DNA from: Balanoglossus misakiensis
Taxonomy: Eukaryota > Hemichordata
Length of the DNA stretch: 64,000 nucleotides
Assembly (NCBI GenBank): GCA_040954595.2
Contig: CM082593.2
Span: forward strand, 9,300,001 to 9,364,000
Direction: 5' to 3'
The notes beneath the pieces were generated by a model. It was not told the DNA's origin. It did no database searches and was given only the letters and a program-made list of their open reading frames with translations. Below, piece by piece: positions 43,617-56,823 of this stretch. Both the position numbers and the translations under genes were made by a program. Each line of letters opens with the position of its first letter. The first letter of the stretch is position 1.

Positions 43617-45535
43617 TAAAATATTGATATAGCTGACGCTTTTAATTTTTTTTTTGTCAACATTGGACAAAATCTAGCATCACAAATACATTGTAGCGCT
43701 ATCTAGCATCACAAATACATTGTAGCGCTAATTTCAATGATTGCCTTGGTATTCGTCATTTTCATTCTTTCTTTTTCCATCCTGTGCATTCTGGTGATAT
43801 ACTCAGAGAAATTAATTTATTAGACCATTGTAAAGCTGCTGGTTTTGATGAAATATATCCAAAACTTGTAAAGGAAGCAGCTGATTATATAACAGAACCA
43901 TTTGCTCATATTGTTAATATTTCCTTGTCACAGGGTATTTTTCCAGAGAAACTGAAAATGGCAAGAGTAACACCAATTTTTAAAAAGGGCTGTGTTCATG
44001 AAATAGGAAACTACAGACCTATCTCTGTCTTGCCAATATTTAGTAAGCTGTATGAGTCTATTGTAAATAAGCAACTGTGTTCTTTTTTCGAAAAATTTGA
44101 TATTCTCACTAACAGCCAATATGGATTTCGTAAGAAATATAGTACTAAGTTAGCTTTAGCAGATCTCACAACTGAAATATCAAAGCACATTGATAACGGT
44201 CTTGTTACCATTGGTATCTTTATTGATTTTAAAAAGGCATTTGATACGATTAACCACACAATTTTGTTAGCTAAGCTATGCCACTATGGGATTAGGGGAT
44301 CCACACTTAATTGGTTTAAGACTTATATAGAAGACTGACAGCAGTATGTCAAGGTCAATAATTGCACTTCAAAAGCGAAAAGGATCTCCTGTGGGATTCC
44401 ACAGGGATCAATTCTAGGTCCACTTCTTTTTTTAGTATATATAAATGATATCTGCAGTTCCTCAGACTATTTTCAATTCAGGTTATTTGCTGACGATACC
44501 AATTTATTTTGTTCAGATAAGCAGGACAAAATTGATCTTGCCACTCTGAATGTTGAGCTAACTAAAGTACAGACCTGGTGTAAGTCAAATAAACTTACTA
44601 TTAATATTGACAAAACAAACTATGTTATTTTCAAAACAGCCCAGGCGAAGTTTAAGCCTGAGGGAGATTTATATGTCTCTGATTTACCATTACATAAAGT
44701 TTCTTCTGCTATTTATCTTGGAGTTACTCTTGACTCATCATTATCCTGGAAGTCTCACATCAACATTATCTTTAAGAAGGTTAGCCAAAAAATCGGTATT
44801 ATTTCATATGTACGCCATTATCTCTCTAAGTCTATAATTTTATTATTATACAATTGTCTTATCTTTCCCCATATAATGTATTGTATCGAAATATAGGGAA
44901 ATGCGTATAAAACCTATTTAGATTGTATTTTCAAATTGCAAAAGAGACTTGTAAGACTTATAACATTTTCTAGCCCCAATACACATAGCGCACCACTTTT
45001 TCAGCAACTTGGAATTCTTAATGTTTACAAACTCTGTAAATTTCAAACTTGTGTTTTTGCGTATGATCTAAAGGCAGGGCATTACGCCCACTCACTAGAT
45101 CGCTATGCTTCATTTGTATCACACAAATATTTTACAAGATTTGCCTCTACTGATAAGTTTACGCTTCCCAAAGTAAAACTTACTTCATCTCAAAATAATT
45201 TATACTATTCTATTGCCAAGCATTGGAATGAAATTCCTACACAAATAAAATCAATTCAATCAAGGAACTTATTTAAAAGCTCTCTAAAAATGTATCTGTT
45301 GAGCATAGATTAATTTAACCTCTTTTATAAACCTGTTTACTTTGTCACCGCGTTGTTTGACTACCAACTATTGTTTTGTGATATGAATTGGCAATTATAT
45401 TAATTGTTTCAATGATTTGTATGTATTTAGGGCCAGGGACACGACTAGTTCCACTAGAACTACTTCCCTGGTCCGCACCAGTTATGTAAAATGCATCTTT
45501 CTGGTGAAATAAAACTATCTATCTATCTATCTATC
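43617..45535 (+). pseudogene. LINE copy C (same family), 5'-truncated
   Basis: An RT from NIDIADAF onward with intact FADD (GCT at 44489-44491), GIPQGSILGPLLFLVYINDI and the same C-terminus and 3' UTR as copy B, ending in (CTAT)n at 45518-45535. It has the 29-bp tandem duplication of copy A (43673-43730). Own lesions: TGA at about 44336 and TAG at about 44894. Endonuclease and ORF1 are missing (5' truncation). Confidence 0.9.
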
Positions 45536-46249
45536 TAATGGTTGTCTGAGTAACCATAGTTTTGTTCAAATTGTTGCAAAATTTGCATATTTATTATTTT
45601 GAGCAATATTTGCCATATTTGGTCAATTTTTTTTTCCTTAAAACCGCATGCCAGATGGCTTTGCAATTTGGTAGGCATGTTCGTAGGGGTAACCTAAGTA
45701 ATATGCTGTAAAAAAATTTGATATCTGCATAAATGTGTTATCGGGGAAACTTTTGCAATTTTTGTCAATTTTTTTTTTGTCTGAAACTGCTTGTCATATT
45801 GCATTGAACTTTGGCAGCATGTTCCTTGTAGTGATTGAAGTAAGATTTGCAAAATTTTGGTGATATTTGCATATTTGTGTTTTTGCCACTTTTGAACAAA
45901 TATTTTCTGTGAAACTGCTCGTTGGATTGCTTTGAAATTTGTTTTTTCTCTGATTGCTTTGAAATTTAGGATATAATTTCATAACACATGTGTCTGTTCC
46001 AGGGCTGACTGAAAGAAGTTTCTTCTCATTTGTGTTTGTACAGACAATTTTTGGTCAATTGTTTTTCTAGCATCAGTTGTAAGACTGCCATGACACATGA
46101 CAGTTTATTGGGCATGTTCCTTATTAATTTTTTTACATTCCATATTTCTATATGGTGAGATCATATCTGATAGCAATGTCACCTGTAATTTTTATCTGGT
46201 GTGTCACTGTTTCCGCATAATCCTCAAATGGGACCACAGTGTCCTTGAC

Positions 46250-48743
46250 GCTATTTTTTTTTCATTTTGATGCTTGAAATGAGGTAAAATCTGTTGTTGA
46301 GATTAGCATTCCAATGGCGCTTGGGTGAAGACGTTTGCTGGTGAAGCTGCGCCACCTAAGTCTAATTTGCAAGTCTTTCTACCTGCTTTCTCAGCCGTTA
46401 CCCCTTCTAGTAGTTTCATAATTTTATTGGTATTTTAAAAATGTTTTCCTGTTTTTTTTGTTTACTTTTTTATTTATTTTTTTACTTTTTGTTGATTGTA
46501 ATGCTGTATGGCATACCAGTCATTTCAGTACTTTTACTATTTTATTACCATTACGAATAGTCAGAATACAGGGATGACGCCGTTATGGCGTTAGCCATTC
46601 ACAATATATGTGACAGCTGGGTTGACATAGCTATATAAAGTGCTGTAGACACAGTGACGTGACAGAGCCTGAAATGTATGCCTGTCCTATCACTGCATGT
46701 ATAGGATCGTGGACATGGGTTTGAATACAGAACTGTAATATAGTCTGAATGATTTTTTTCTCTCCAATATACACACAATTCTGCCTGTAGAGGCTACATT
46801 GGCCCAATTTTCTAAAATTTATCTCTTGAAATACAATATCTACTCAACATGTCATGATTTACTGTATACTTGTTCGAGCGGTATCCTTATGACAGTCACA
46901 CCTAGGCGACTCCACTGAAGTCTCTGGATAATAAGCGGACACGCGAACATGCATTAAATACACGTAAACTCCTCGACTGTGATTTACACGAAAAGCCGAA
47001 ACGGCGGAGGGAATCACCATCAATCACCCAACACTCACGCAGGGCAGCGATCTGCAGTAGAAAAAATAATGCCAATCGGCATGGCAAAGTAACACTTAAA
47101 ATTTACATGTCCATACATTTATGAGACGCATGTGCTGAATGGTACTGTGTCCCGGAAGCTTGAATTGCCTGATTAATAATTAAAACATGCAAATATACCA
47201 CAGCCTCTTATGGCAATTCAGAGACTATCGCTCTAAAAGGACCATGGTTGCGACAATATTTGCCAAAAAGCTGTATAAACTGTAGCTCATGATAATTCCT
47301 GACTTTAACGCGATCTGGTAGAAAAGTGTTTGCTTGTTTGTTACTTGATTGTGGTGGAGTGTTATTTATTTGCTAGCGACTAAACAAACATTCTGAGCTA
47401 TAAATTAAGTGTGTTGAGTGGTTTCTGTCAAAGTCTATACCCGTAAAGCCAATAACACAAACAGTATTTAATCTTTTAGACTCATAGTAAATTGCTTCTG
47501 ATATGTACCTGTACATATCAAGCTGAACAGACAGCATGTCAATAAACTTCAAACTAAACCATCAGAATATCAAAAACAACAATACCTAGGGAATAGTCAC
47601 AGAAACCTAATTAATGGAAGGTCAAACTTATGACTTTTATAGTGGTCTTGTGTGGACAGGGATGTCATTTACACTTCTTTACTTAGTACATGAGTGAGTG
47701 TGAACACGCTGATATTAATAACAATTCAATCGATGTTGGCTAATAGGAACAATAGTAAACGTTTAAGTTTTAATACAATAAGTATGAATTAACTTGAGCG
47801 GTGCTGATAACAATTACACACTGGAGGCTGGTACACATGGAGTCTCACTGACTCCAACATGTAATCAGATACAGGTGAAGGCCATTCTCTATAAGAGCAA
47901 TAAAATATCTGACAGTTTTATGACAGCTGGTCAATATTTGCCTTAAAATGTTTGCCAACGTGGTTCTTATATACTCCCTTTCTTATCAGTACGTGTGTGG
48001 TGGGTCATGTGTCAATTGCCCTTGCATAAAATCTCAAGAGATGCCACTTTTGCATTATTTTCATGATTTTATTTTACAACTTAGATTGGTCTATCTTAAT
48101 ATGTCATAATGTCATACAACAACAGCAAGGGACTCTTTTTGGAACTGTCTTTTCGACAAAATGAGCATTACTGTTTCTACAACACTTTACAACTCAAATG
48201 ATCTTGCCTTCATTGCTAATATTTTAGGAGATAGAATTTACATGGTTGACTACCAGGAGTCTGGTGAACAAGCAACTCTTCAAGAAAATGTGCTGGACCT
48301 TGTACAAATATGCCTTGCGAACTGAATTTAGTACCGTGAAATGCTTCTTGTCGGAAGCCATCCTATATAATTTAGTATAGTAGTACCTCTGTAATTTAAT
48401 GTGTTGATGTAACTCTTCTCATTTCGAGGAGGAATAAAGGAACAACAACAACAACAAAAACAACTCCAAACAGCATGCTAATATACCCTTACTTCACTTG
48501 TCAACATTGCCTGTGGGTGTGTAATGCTATCACAGATTTTACTACTTTTACAAGCAAATATGCAACTTGTCTTCAAAATATGTGTTTATTGAATATATTT
48601 ATTTATTTATTTAGAGTCAAATGTTTTTGGTGACATTTAAATATTTAGTGGAAGGTATTTTATACATAAATTGTGGGTTCCAACATATTGTTGGGAGTAG
48701 CACAAGAAACTTCAGTGGCCACATAGAATTAATTTTCAACCTT
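46250..48743. other. Non-coding stretch, with possible LINE 3' end
   Basis: No gene supported. At 48120-48455 the text ends GGAGGAATAAAGGAACAACAACAACAACA. An AATAAA-like signal and (CAA)n tail are what a LINE 3' end would look like, but no RT is seen upstream. Confidence 0.35.
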
Positions 48744-48894
48744 CAGTAAAACCTGTCAAAACCAAACCCTGTCTAATCTTGAAACCTGTCTATACTGAAC
48801 ACCGTTTCAGTCCCTTCGACATAGAATCACATATTAAAAGAACCTTTACAATTTCTTCAGTGCCTTCAGTGTTCTGTTCAGACAGGTTTTACTG
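48744..48894. mobile_element. Mariner/pogo-like MITE, copy 1
   Basis: Termini CAGTAAAACCTGTC and GACAGGTTTTACTG are inverted repeats, and TA follows the right end. The internal text (CATAGAATCACATATTAAAAGAACC) is shared with 56295-56464. The CAGTAAAACC terminus is typical of Tc1/mariner-pogo elements. Confidence 0.7.
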
Positions 48895-49900
48895 TAGTTA
48901 ATATCCCAAATGTCATAGCAGCTGCCCCTTTAAAACAAATTCTTTTCAAAAAATGTGTTTCTAATAGATTTGGTCAGGTGGAAAGGTATGTCACACACTG
49001 TTTGCACTGAACACTGAAGTGGTTGCCATTTTATTGACACAAATTGAATGACACGATGCATCACATTAGACTTACGGGTAAACCATTTTATTGTTAGGGG
49101 AGTGCAGCTTAGTTTCTACTCTGCCTATTCTCTGATTTTTTTTTCTTTACTATTTGGCAGAGGCAAAATGCAGACTAGTTATGGAAGTGTTCCTAAGTAA
49201 CCATGCATCAATTATTTCTATTAATCTAAGCACAACATGTAAAATATAAATCAACCAGGTAGACTCATGTCTCCCCCTACAGTAATGGTGACAATTCCTA
49301 TCATAGTACCCAACTTACTCAAGTAAACACACTTAATGTTAGCAAACAGTCCTATAGATATAGCCTGGACCCCTGTCCCATTCCTGCTGCTGGTAGTGAC
49401 AGCAGGGTTAGAAAGTGGGCAGAGAACAAGAGTATCTTACAGGCCTCTTTCATGACCCCTGTGTGACCTTACATCCTGGTGATTTGTTGGTTTGACATCA
49501 TTCATCATTCAATGTTAAATACAACAGCTAATCTTTCTAACACAGGCAATGTTTAACAGTTTTGTTCAAGGATGAGAAAAAATGCATTGATTTAATAGCG
49601 TGGTTGGTAAACTCGAAATTGTATACTCACACCAACAAAATTCCAGGATCAGGAGGTCAAAAGGGGTCATAAAAGTGGCATGATATAGCTTAGTAGCCAG
49701 TGGTGTAATATTTATATGAACTGTGCAACTTCATGCATATTTCAATGTTATAAGTATTGACTGACATATAAAATTTCTTTGCGATGTCGAAATTCAATGA
49801 GAAGAAACAAAAGCCAAAAGTTACCACATTTTATACTGACAATGATTTGTTTTGTACAGTTTACCCTATGGATCCAGCTATCATAAGAATAGGTCCAATA

Positions 49901-49966
49901 ATTGTAGCTTTGGTGGGCTGGTTGATCGCTGACGGGCTTGATCAACCAGCCCATCTAGGCTACAAT
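49901..49966. repeat. Hairpin ATTGTAGC...GCTACAAT
   Basis: ATTGTAGCTTTGGTGGGCTG and GTTGATC are mirrored by GATCAACCAGCCCATCTAGGC/TACAAT with one or two bulges. A related phrase (CCTATGGATCCAGC / CCTTGGGATCCAGCC) ties this region to 56950-57080. Confidence 0.6.
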
Positions 49967-51032
49967 TTTTGCAGCTATCATAGGAAGGGCACATTCGGAA
50001 TACCCCCCACTGGGCAAAAAGGTTGATATACATTCAGTATTTTCACGTATATGGACACGTAGATTAGGAATATGCGCAAGTATACAATAGTCTGCACAGT
50101 TGTACATCTACAATCTGCACCACGTATATGTGACGTATATTCACGTATATGGAACATACCAATGTGTTAGTATACGTGCACTTATATCTATGAAGATCAC
50201 GGGTGTGCACAACGCAGACCAATGCAGATCAAGTGCACACTATAAACATTCCAACGTATTTGTACACATTCTCAGTGCATATCTTCCTTGCTATTTGCAT
50301 GACTGTGTTATTAGCATACGTTACATCATCATCACAGACATTTACATTTGCATAGTTGAGTTCACATTCCTGGTATTTTTACATATATTTAACGCAGACC
50401 CTTCCAGAAATTACCATACATTATGTCATCATTGTTGGCAAATATTTGCAAAATAATTTTGGGGTCATATTTAAATTACCCCAAAGGTCACAATTCTGGG
50501 GTCATCCTTCATTGTCAGGATTTGACCTTTCCTTCTTATTCACCTTTGCTGTAAATTTGTTACTATTAATCTGCTTTGAGATGCAACTGCATTTCAAAGC
50601 AGATCAATAGCAACAAATCGGTAAATGCATATTTCAAGCCGATACACTTCCTCCCATCGTGCATCAACAAAAAACTGCTCACATAATAAAATTCACTTAA
50701 AAGGTAATTTTATTTAAAACATATAAAATGATTAAAGACATTACATGGACAAAGAACAAAGTGTTTTGTTTTTAAATGCAAACCTAAAATCTGAAAAATA
50801 ATCCTCAAAGTCTAGCTTCATTCAGTAACTCCAAAATACCATGAAAAATTTGCTTCATCTGACATCAGATCGCCTGCTTTCACCATGTTATCCTATTAAA
50901 GGGGAAATCAGGCGTAGCTGATTTCTACATAATTTGGTAGCTTTGATGTCACTCTTTCAGAAAAAAACATATTCGCCATGTATAGGTCGCGCGATTTTTT
51001 ACAAAATCTAGGGAAAGTTGGCAGAATTTCCA

Positions 51033-51385
51033 ATATGGCGTTTACTGTAATTTGAATCATGGGAAAAAAAGCGCCAGGACCAACTTCCGCCCACCTTGGT
51101 GTGGGTGATACCATTTTCCGATTGGTATCACTGCATCACAAGCTAAGCGTATTTGCATATTTTTCATGGGTTATAGCTCATGAAAACTGTCAATAGATGA
51201 CAAATTTTCGACTTTGCTGATGATTGTTTATCAACTGATGCAAAGAACAAACAATAGCTATGAAAATACGCCTAGTCTGTCGCCCAGTGACACCAATCGG
51301 AGAATGGTATCACCCACACCATGGTGGGCGGAAGTTGGTCCTGGCGCTTTTTTTCCCATGATTCAAATTACAGTAAACGCCATAT
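51033..51385. repeat. Long hairpin element, ~100-bp arms
   Basis: ATATGGCGTTTACTGTAATT at 51033 onward through GGGTGATACCATT and CCGATTGGTATCACTG (51133) is mirrored with few mismatches at 51286-51385. Weaker pairing continues inward (GCTAAGCGTATTT with AAATACGCCTAG). No coding potential. A palindromic non-autonomous element is likely. Confidence 0.75.
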
Positions 51386-51419
51386 TTAATTTAAGGAGAA
51401 ACCAAAAATGTACAATTAA

Positions 51420-52214
51420 GATGGGTCCCTGGGATCTTTTTGCTCGTTGCTATGGGCCTTTATAGGACACTACACTCAATTTTGATCGAAACCGTTATGA
51501 ACGTCCGACAAGGGGCTTGTAACTAGTTAAAAATACGCACGATTGTGTGCACACCCCCTGTCTGAGTATGTTTACGGCAGCTACCGCCCGGCCATAGGCC
51601 GCCACGCTAATACGGCAAAGCAGCGGTCAGCGATAGCGTGCGCGTCCTGTAACCACAGTAACTGGATCGAACGCTAAAAATCCAATGTTTTGTACACAGA
51701 GATTTTGTACCGTTCACAAAAATCCCTAAGGCTTTTTTCACAGGCGACGTAGGCCAGCCAAATTTGACCTGCTTGTTGAGAACGCACTTCTGCATAGTGT
51801 GACGGATCGTTTTTTCGGTTTTCGTCGTGTTAAGAAGCGATACCAGTGGAAGAGTGCGTCCAAAAACACCCAAAATCGATGACTTTTTCAGGTGTGGTAC
51901 GGGTATGCTGAAATCGTAGGATACAACGATAATATTCGAAAACAAAATCCGTCACGATCTTCCCTGGTTCAAGCAACTAATGAATACGTATCAAGTTCGT
52001 TTTTGAGGTCACGGAATAAAAAGCCTTAGGCTTTTGAAATTTGACCTAGCTAATTTGCATATCAATGGCGTCAGCGGGCGCGCGCTCACAATCGTGCAGA
52101 TTTTCAACTAGTTACCAGCCCCTTGTTAGACTCTGAAAACGGCTTAGTCCAAATCGGGGTGTAATGTCCTATAAAGGCCCATAGCAACGGGCAAAAAGAT
52201 CCCAGGGACCCATC
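51420..52214. mobile_element. 795-bp TIR element with TTAA target duplication
   Basis: Ends GATGGGTCCCTGGGATCTTT and the mirrored AAAAGATCCCAGGGACCCATC form ~130-bp terminal inverted repeats (about 85 percent identity by eye). TTAA lies on both sides (51416-51419 and 52215-52218), the signature of piggyBac- and Kolobok-type transposition. The GC-richer centre has a 112-residue minus-strand frame (51945-51607) without recognised motifs, so the element is probably non-autonomous. Confidence 0.75.
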
Positions 52215-54839
52215 TTAAGAGAAATAACAACACGTTCAATTTTACTGATCATACATCTTTAACACAATTTCTCAAAGAATGTTTGGTAACTGGCTTTCAG
52301 CATCTTTGCTATTGTCAACGTTTTGCCATCTCTAAACATCATGAAGAAAATAGCTTAGAACGAGTACCCTCGTAAACCACTCAACATTTTGTGTGTTTGT
52401 TTGTGTGATACCATGAGGCGATCGATGATATGGTCAGGGCATTATGGCCAAAGGGGACCATACCTGTCCTTTCTAATAAGGGCTACACAAAGAGAACATT
52501 GTTTCTTGTTATCTAAATTTGACTGCATGGGCGAATTACATTTTCAAGCTGTTACGTACCGATCCCAACATGAAAATTTAGCATTCAAGGCTTTTGAATG
52601 AAATTAAGATGAAGAGAATTTAACTGTCCCTGCATACACCTATGCAACTATGAAGGACACTATGATTTCTGTGTTTATAATGATTCATCTTGGCGTGTAT
52701 GTGATCATGCACTATCCTAGTCTAGTATCTAGCCGTCAACTTTGCTTCCAAAAATAACATCTAGATCAAGCATGCCACTGGCCCAATAAAACCTGATAGC
52801 CAAGTGATCATAGGTTAGCATGACATTAAACTGAGTGCGGCTGAAACACTGTTCGCTTACAATCGACAATTGTGTCACCTTGAATGAACTCGCACAGGTC
52901 AGAAAGGTCATTGTCTGTTGATATGGTAATTGGTATCTATGTGGAGTGAGCCACTGAAGAGATGCTAATCAGACTCGAGAATGATTGACTATACAGTAAT
53001 ACAGACATAGATTGAAAACTTTGGATTGTGATAATAAAATATGACGAGCAATTTATTACTAGTAAAAACTTTGTACGTCCAGCACAAACAACAAACAGTT
53101 TCCATGATGTCATTGTTAAAAGTTGTGTGCCCCACTCACAGTCTCTCGATCCAACACAGACACCCCACTCACAACTGACGGATTGACTGACTGACTGATT
53201 CACCTTTCCACAGATGTTTGGACAGTCATTTGATGTCTTGTAGAACAAGTCAGATTCATGGACTAATATTTTAGGCGTACAAAACGCGCATAGCACAGAG
53301 CTGGTTTGAGCTGACTTGCAATTGGAGCTAACATGCAAATGTGAGCACACATATATTGCCGTGTCTACAAGTTGCTGTCTGCTGCAGTGTTGAATTTCAT
53401 CGACAATTTGTCAAGTTTTCACAACTTTAATTTTGCTGCGACACGTTCTGTCCGGGTGGTAATTTGTAAATTTTGTCGTTCAAATGTTTCAGTCCACTTG
53501 AACCAAGAAAAATCTCAGCAGACGGATATTTATTCTGAAACACCTGTTGATAGATTATGGGTGGTCAGGATGAGACGGACAGCGTAAATTCAGTTCAAAA
53601 GTAACTTACCTGTGGGTCTTTATCTTCCGGGGAAGCCATTGCATTGTTGTGTCATTAACATTGCCTTGAAATTCATTCACAAATTACACCATATCACGAT
53701 GTTGCAGTCTTGAGTTCAACTGGCAAGTTAGTTTTGTTGGGATTGCGTCGTCTAGCTAATCATTTGATTTTGAAGACTGTATCTGTATAAAAGTCAATAA
53801 GTAAATACAAGCTGCACTACAAAGAAAAATAAGCATCTATTTGTCAGAATCATGATGGCACACAGAGTATTTATGAAACTGTTATCAGTTTTGCAGATTC
53901 GATTGTACACAGCCATAAATGGCAAAACAATCCCTTCACAAAATGTAAATATAATGGGTCAAACAAAATATATTGCGGAAGCTGCAATTAATATTACACA
54001 ATTCTCATTCCACGTTCTCATGTTGGTTTTTGGCGACATTCATGTGATGGTAATGACTACTTGGTTTACTATTGCAATGTGAAGTTATTAAATTAATTTG
54101 CTTTTTCATAAATAGTGGAACACATAACTGAAGTTTTGTGGGCCAAACTTGACTTCATATCTGCACTCTTCATTCTGTCAACATTTAATTAATCCACATT
54201 AATTGTAGAGTTATCGAGTCAGTCAGAGCAATTAGCACCCTTCCCAGGTACTCAAGCTTTAGACTGTCAGCAGTCATCACTCCCCAGGCACGATCACAAC
54301 TCCCAGCATTTTTGTAGCAATGATATAAAATTATTCATGTCATTGTTGTTAGTGAAACAAATTGTTTTTCGACCACATTCTTGAACACCAATTATTGTGT
54401 CTGTAATTAAGCTATTGTGTTATTTCTCACATACTTAAAACATAAATTGCTAGAGAAAAACTACAGAAGGAAAGTGTATACAGAATGACAAAAGGAAAAT
54501 ATATGAATGTCGAAAGATTGTGAATTTCTACCCTCCCCTGGTGGTGATACACTCAGGGTCAATAGCTATCCATGCATGTTCCCAAAACTATCACAGAGAA
54601 GGGGACGCTTTTCGGTATCATCACTGTCTTTGAAAATGATAAAAAATGGTACATCTTATAACATGACAATGTTCAAATGAGATTTGAAATACGGATGGGT
54701 GTCTAAACCATAGTTCTTTATATTAGAAACATTGTTATTGCTTTATATTTGTATTATGGCATTAACTGTCCCAGTTTTTGTAAATTAGGAGCTAAGGGGG
54801 CTTTTGTCTCATTTTCTTCCATATATATATATATATTCA

Positions 54840-55040
54840 GACAGTGTTTTATTCAGGATGGTATCAGCAGGGGGTATATGTCCCCCTTCGCCAGAATATT
54901 TGAGGGTGATTCCACTCTGGCAAGGGGGAATGTTATATCTTCAACATGTGAGTAACATCATTTTAAAGGGCACTCAGGTGCCCCTTTGACAATTAAATTT
55001 CCAGGGGGTACCAACACATCAATAGGAGGTGAATCCAAAT
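54840..55040. mobile_element. Diverged inverted copy of the G/C-run MITE
   Basis: CAGTGTTTTATTCAGGATGG with GGGGGTATATGTCCCCC, AATATTTGAGGGTG, AACATGTGAGTAACATCATTTTAAAGGG is the reverse complement of 1010-1135 with moderate divergence. It is preceded by (AT)n. The far end is less clear. Confidence 0.55.
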
Positions 55041-55371
55041 TGTCTTTTTGTTGTTGAAAATTCCTGGAAATGTTATGGACAGGCAATGTCTATTTTCCCT
55101 GAGAGTGCCAGCACCGGTTTTGTATTTCTGTTTTCCTGTTGCCCTTTGGAGATCTTGCTGCTTTGTCTTGGAGAAGAGTGATTGTGTTGTCTTTGTTTTC
55201 TCACAACATGATGTCATCATTTTGTATTCAAATTGGCGTACATGATCATGTTTTGGCTTCATAATTTTTCATTAATGAAGATTTCAATGTTTTCCTTTTA
55301 TATTACTGCTGTTTATGATTGCATTTTGAGAATATTTTGATGAAAGAAATGTTGATTGTTGAATGTTACAG

Positions 55372-55470
55372 AATCTAATCAATGCCGCAGTGAAGGGTGA
55401 TGTTGCAAAGATTCAGTCGCTGATAGCTGATGGATATGATGTCAATGCAAGGAGTAAATACCCAGGACAG
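55372..55470 (+). CDS. Ankyrin-repeat exon 1
   Basis: A 99-nt phase-0 exon between TTGAATGTTACAG and GTAAGTG. It encodes one ankyrin repeat: NLINAAVKGDVAKIQSLI then ADGYDVNARSKYPGQ. It keeps the A-x-x-G-D helix and the DVNAR turn, but the usual GxTPLH start falls in the next exon. A one-repeat-per-exon layout is common in large ankyrin-repeat genes. The start of the gene lies upstream and was not found. Confidence 0.75.
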
Positions 55471-56724
55471 GTAAGTGTTCGTATTGACCAATGTTTTATA
55501 CAGAGTCATCGCTCAGGGCTAGCGTTTGATATTTAATTTTTCACATGAGGTGCATGCAGGAACTTAAAAAAATTGTGTGAAACTGTATTTCAATTACGTG
55601 CAACAAAATAACGATAGACAGCCTGGGTTTTTGGTAAGTAACAACTTTTAATAGAAATATATTTTTAAAATAACGAATTTTGTTGAAATAAAATGGATTC
55701 TTGGTGCAAACAAGATATTCCTAATGTCAATTCTTCCACAAAGATAAACTTACAGACACGGAGAGGTCTGCTGCAAGCAGTATTTTTAGGGGTCAACTAT
55801 GGTGTTTCAAATTCTCTGTGGCAAGAACTAATTCTCAACTGGGGTGTTTTTCAAGGTCCATCGCACTATTCTGTTTGCAAATACATCATTGCAGTTTGCC
55901 ACGCCGCTTTCTATAGCACCCCTGATGCTGTTACTGTAGTAGCACTAGCTGAACCCCTGAAATGTTCCAGGACCACTTCAACTGTTCACATGTAATATTT
56001 TATGCCGGCATTTGAGCAGAGACGTTTCAGAAACATTTCAATGGTTATGAGTGACTGGCTTTTCACACAACAGTAACACTGAATCAACTAGATATCTATG
56101 AACTTCCAAAATACCACACACTCCCAAAATGATATCACAACACCACATTTAGATTGTGCAAAAACAGACCTACACTAGCCCACAAATATAAATAATCTCA
56201 ATTCAGTGCAGACTTTTTCATCAACAGTTCCAGTTTTACCTAGTGTGAACATGGTATCAGTCTACAGTTTGGTTCAATGTGGTTCAACCACATACAGTAA
56301 TACCTGTCGAAATGGAACATGCCGTATCTGGAAAACTGTCTATAATGAACACATTTTCCTGTCCCCTTGACATAGAACCACGTGTTAAAAGAACCTTTAC
56401 AAACCAGAAACGTCTGTAAACTGAACAATTTCTTCTGTCCCTTTGGATTAGACGGGTTTTACTGTACATGTGTTTTGGTCATAGAGAATTGTCACTCAAC
56501 CTTAGAAAATACTATTATTATGATCTTTCAGAATCAAATCTATATCAGTCTATTACTGAAATAACACACCATCATAATCAAAACCATTATTACAATAGTG
56601 ACTGAAGCTCATTGTGATGAAATTCCTAGAGTTTCCTCATCAAAAGATCAAGCAGTTGACTCACATGGCAAGTATCAGATTTGTGATGTCATTTTTATTC
56701 CAACATTAAACGTCTTTATTCCAG
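55471..56724. other. Intron 1 of the ankyrin gene
   Basis: No coding supported. It contains the MITE at 56295-56464. A 100-residue frame at 55693-55995 has no motif and poor context. Confidence 0.5.
56295..56464. mobile_element. Mariner/pogo-like MITE, copy 2
   Basis: CAGTAATACCTGTC and GACGGGTTTTACTG are terminal inverted repeats and TA flanks both sides (56293-56294 and 56465-56466). 170 bp, sharing CATAGAACCACGTGTTAAAA-type internal text with 48744-48894. Tc1/mariner-pogo superfamily by ends and TA target. Confidence 0.75.
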
Positions 56725-56823
56725 AATGATTCCACAGCATTGCATGCAGCGTCCTTCAAAGGTAAATTGGATGCTGTCAGGATGTTGATTAGCCATGGTG
56801 CAGATGTCAATGCGAAGGATGAG
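56725..56823 (+). CDS. Ankyrin-repeat exon 2
   Basis: A 99-nt phase-0 exon between TTTATTCCAG and GTACGTG. It encodes NDSTALHAASFKGKLDAVR and MLISHGADVNAKDE, a textbook ankyrin repeat (T-x-LH-x-A...G...LL/I-x-x-GADVNAKD). The exon length equals one 33-residue repeat. Confidence 0.85.

Noticed and set aside
51607-51945. 112-residue frame as a transposase of the TTAA element
   Set aside because: No catalytic motif is recognisable and the frame is too short for a piggyBac or Kolobok transposase.
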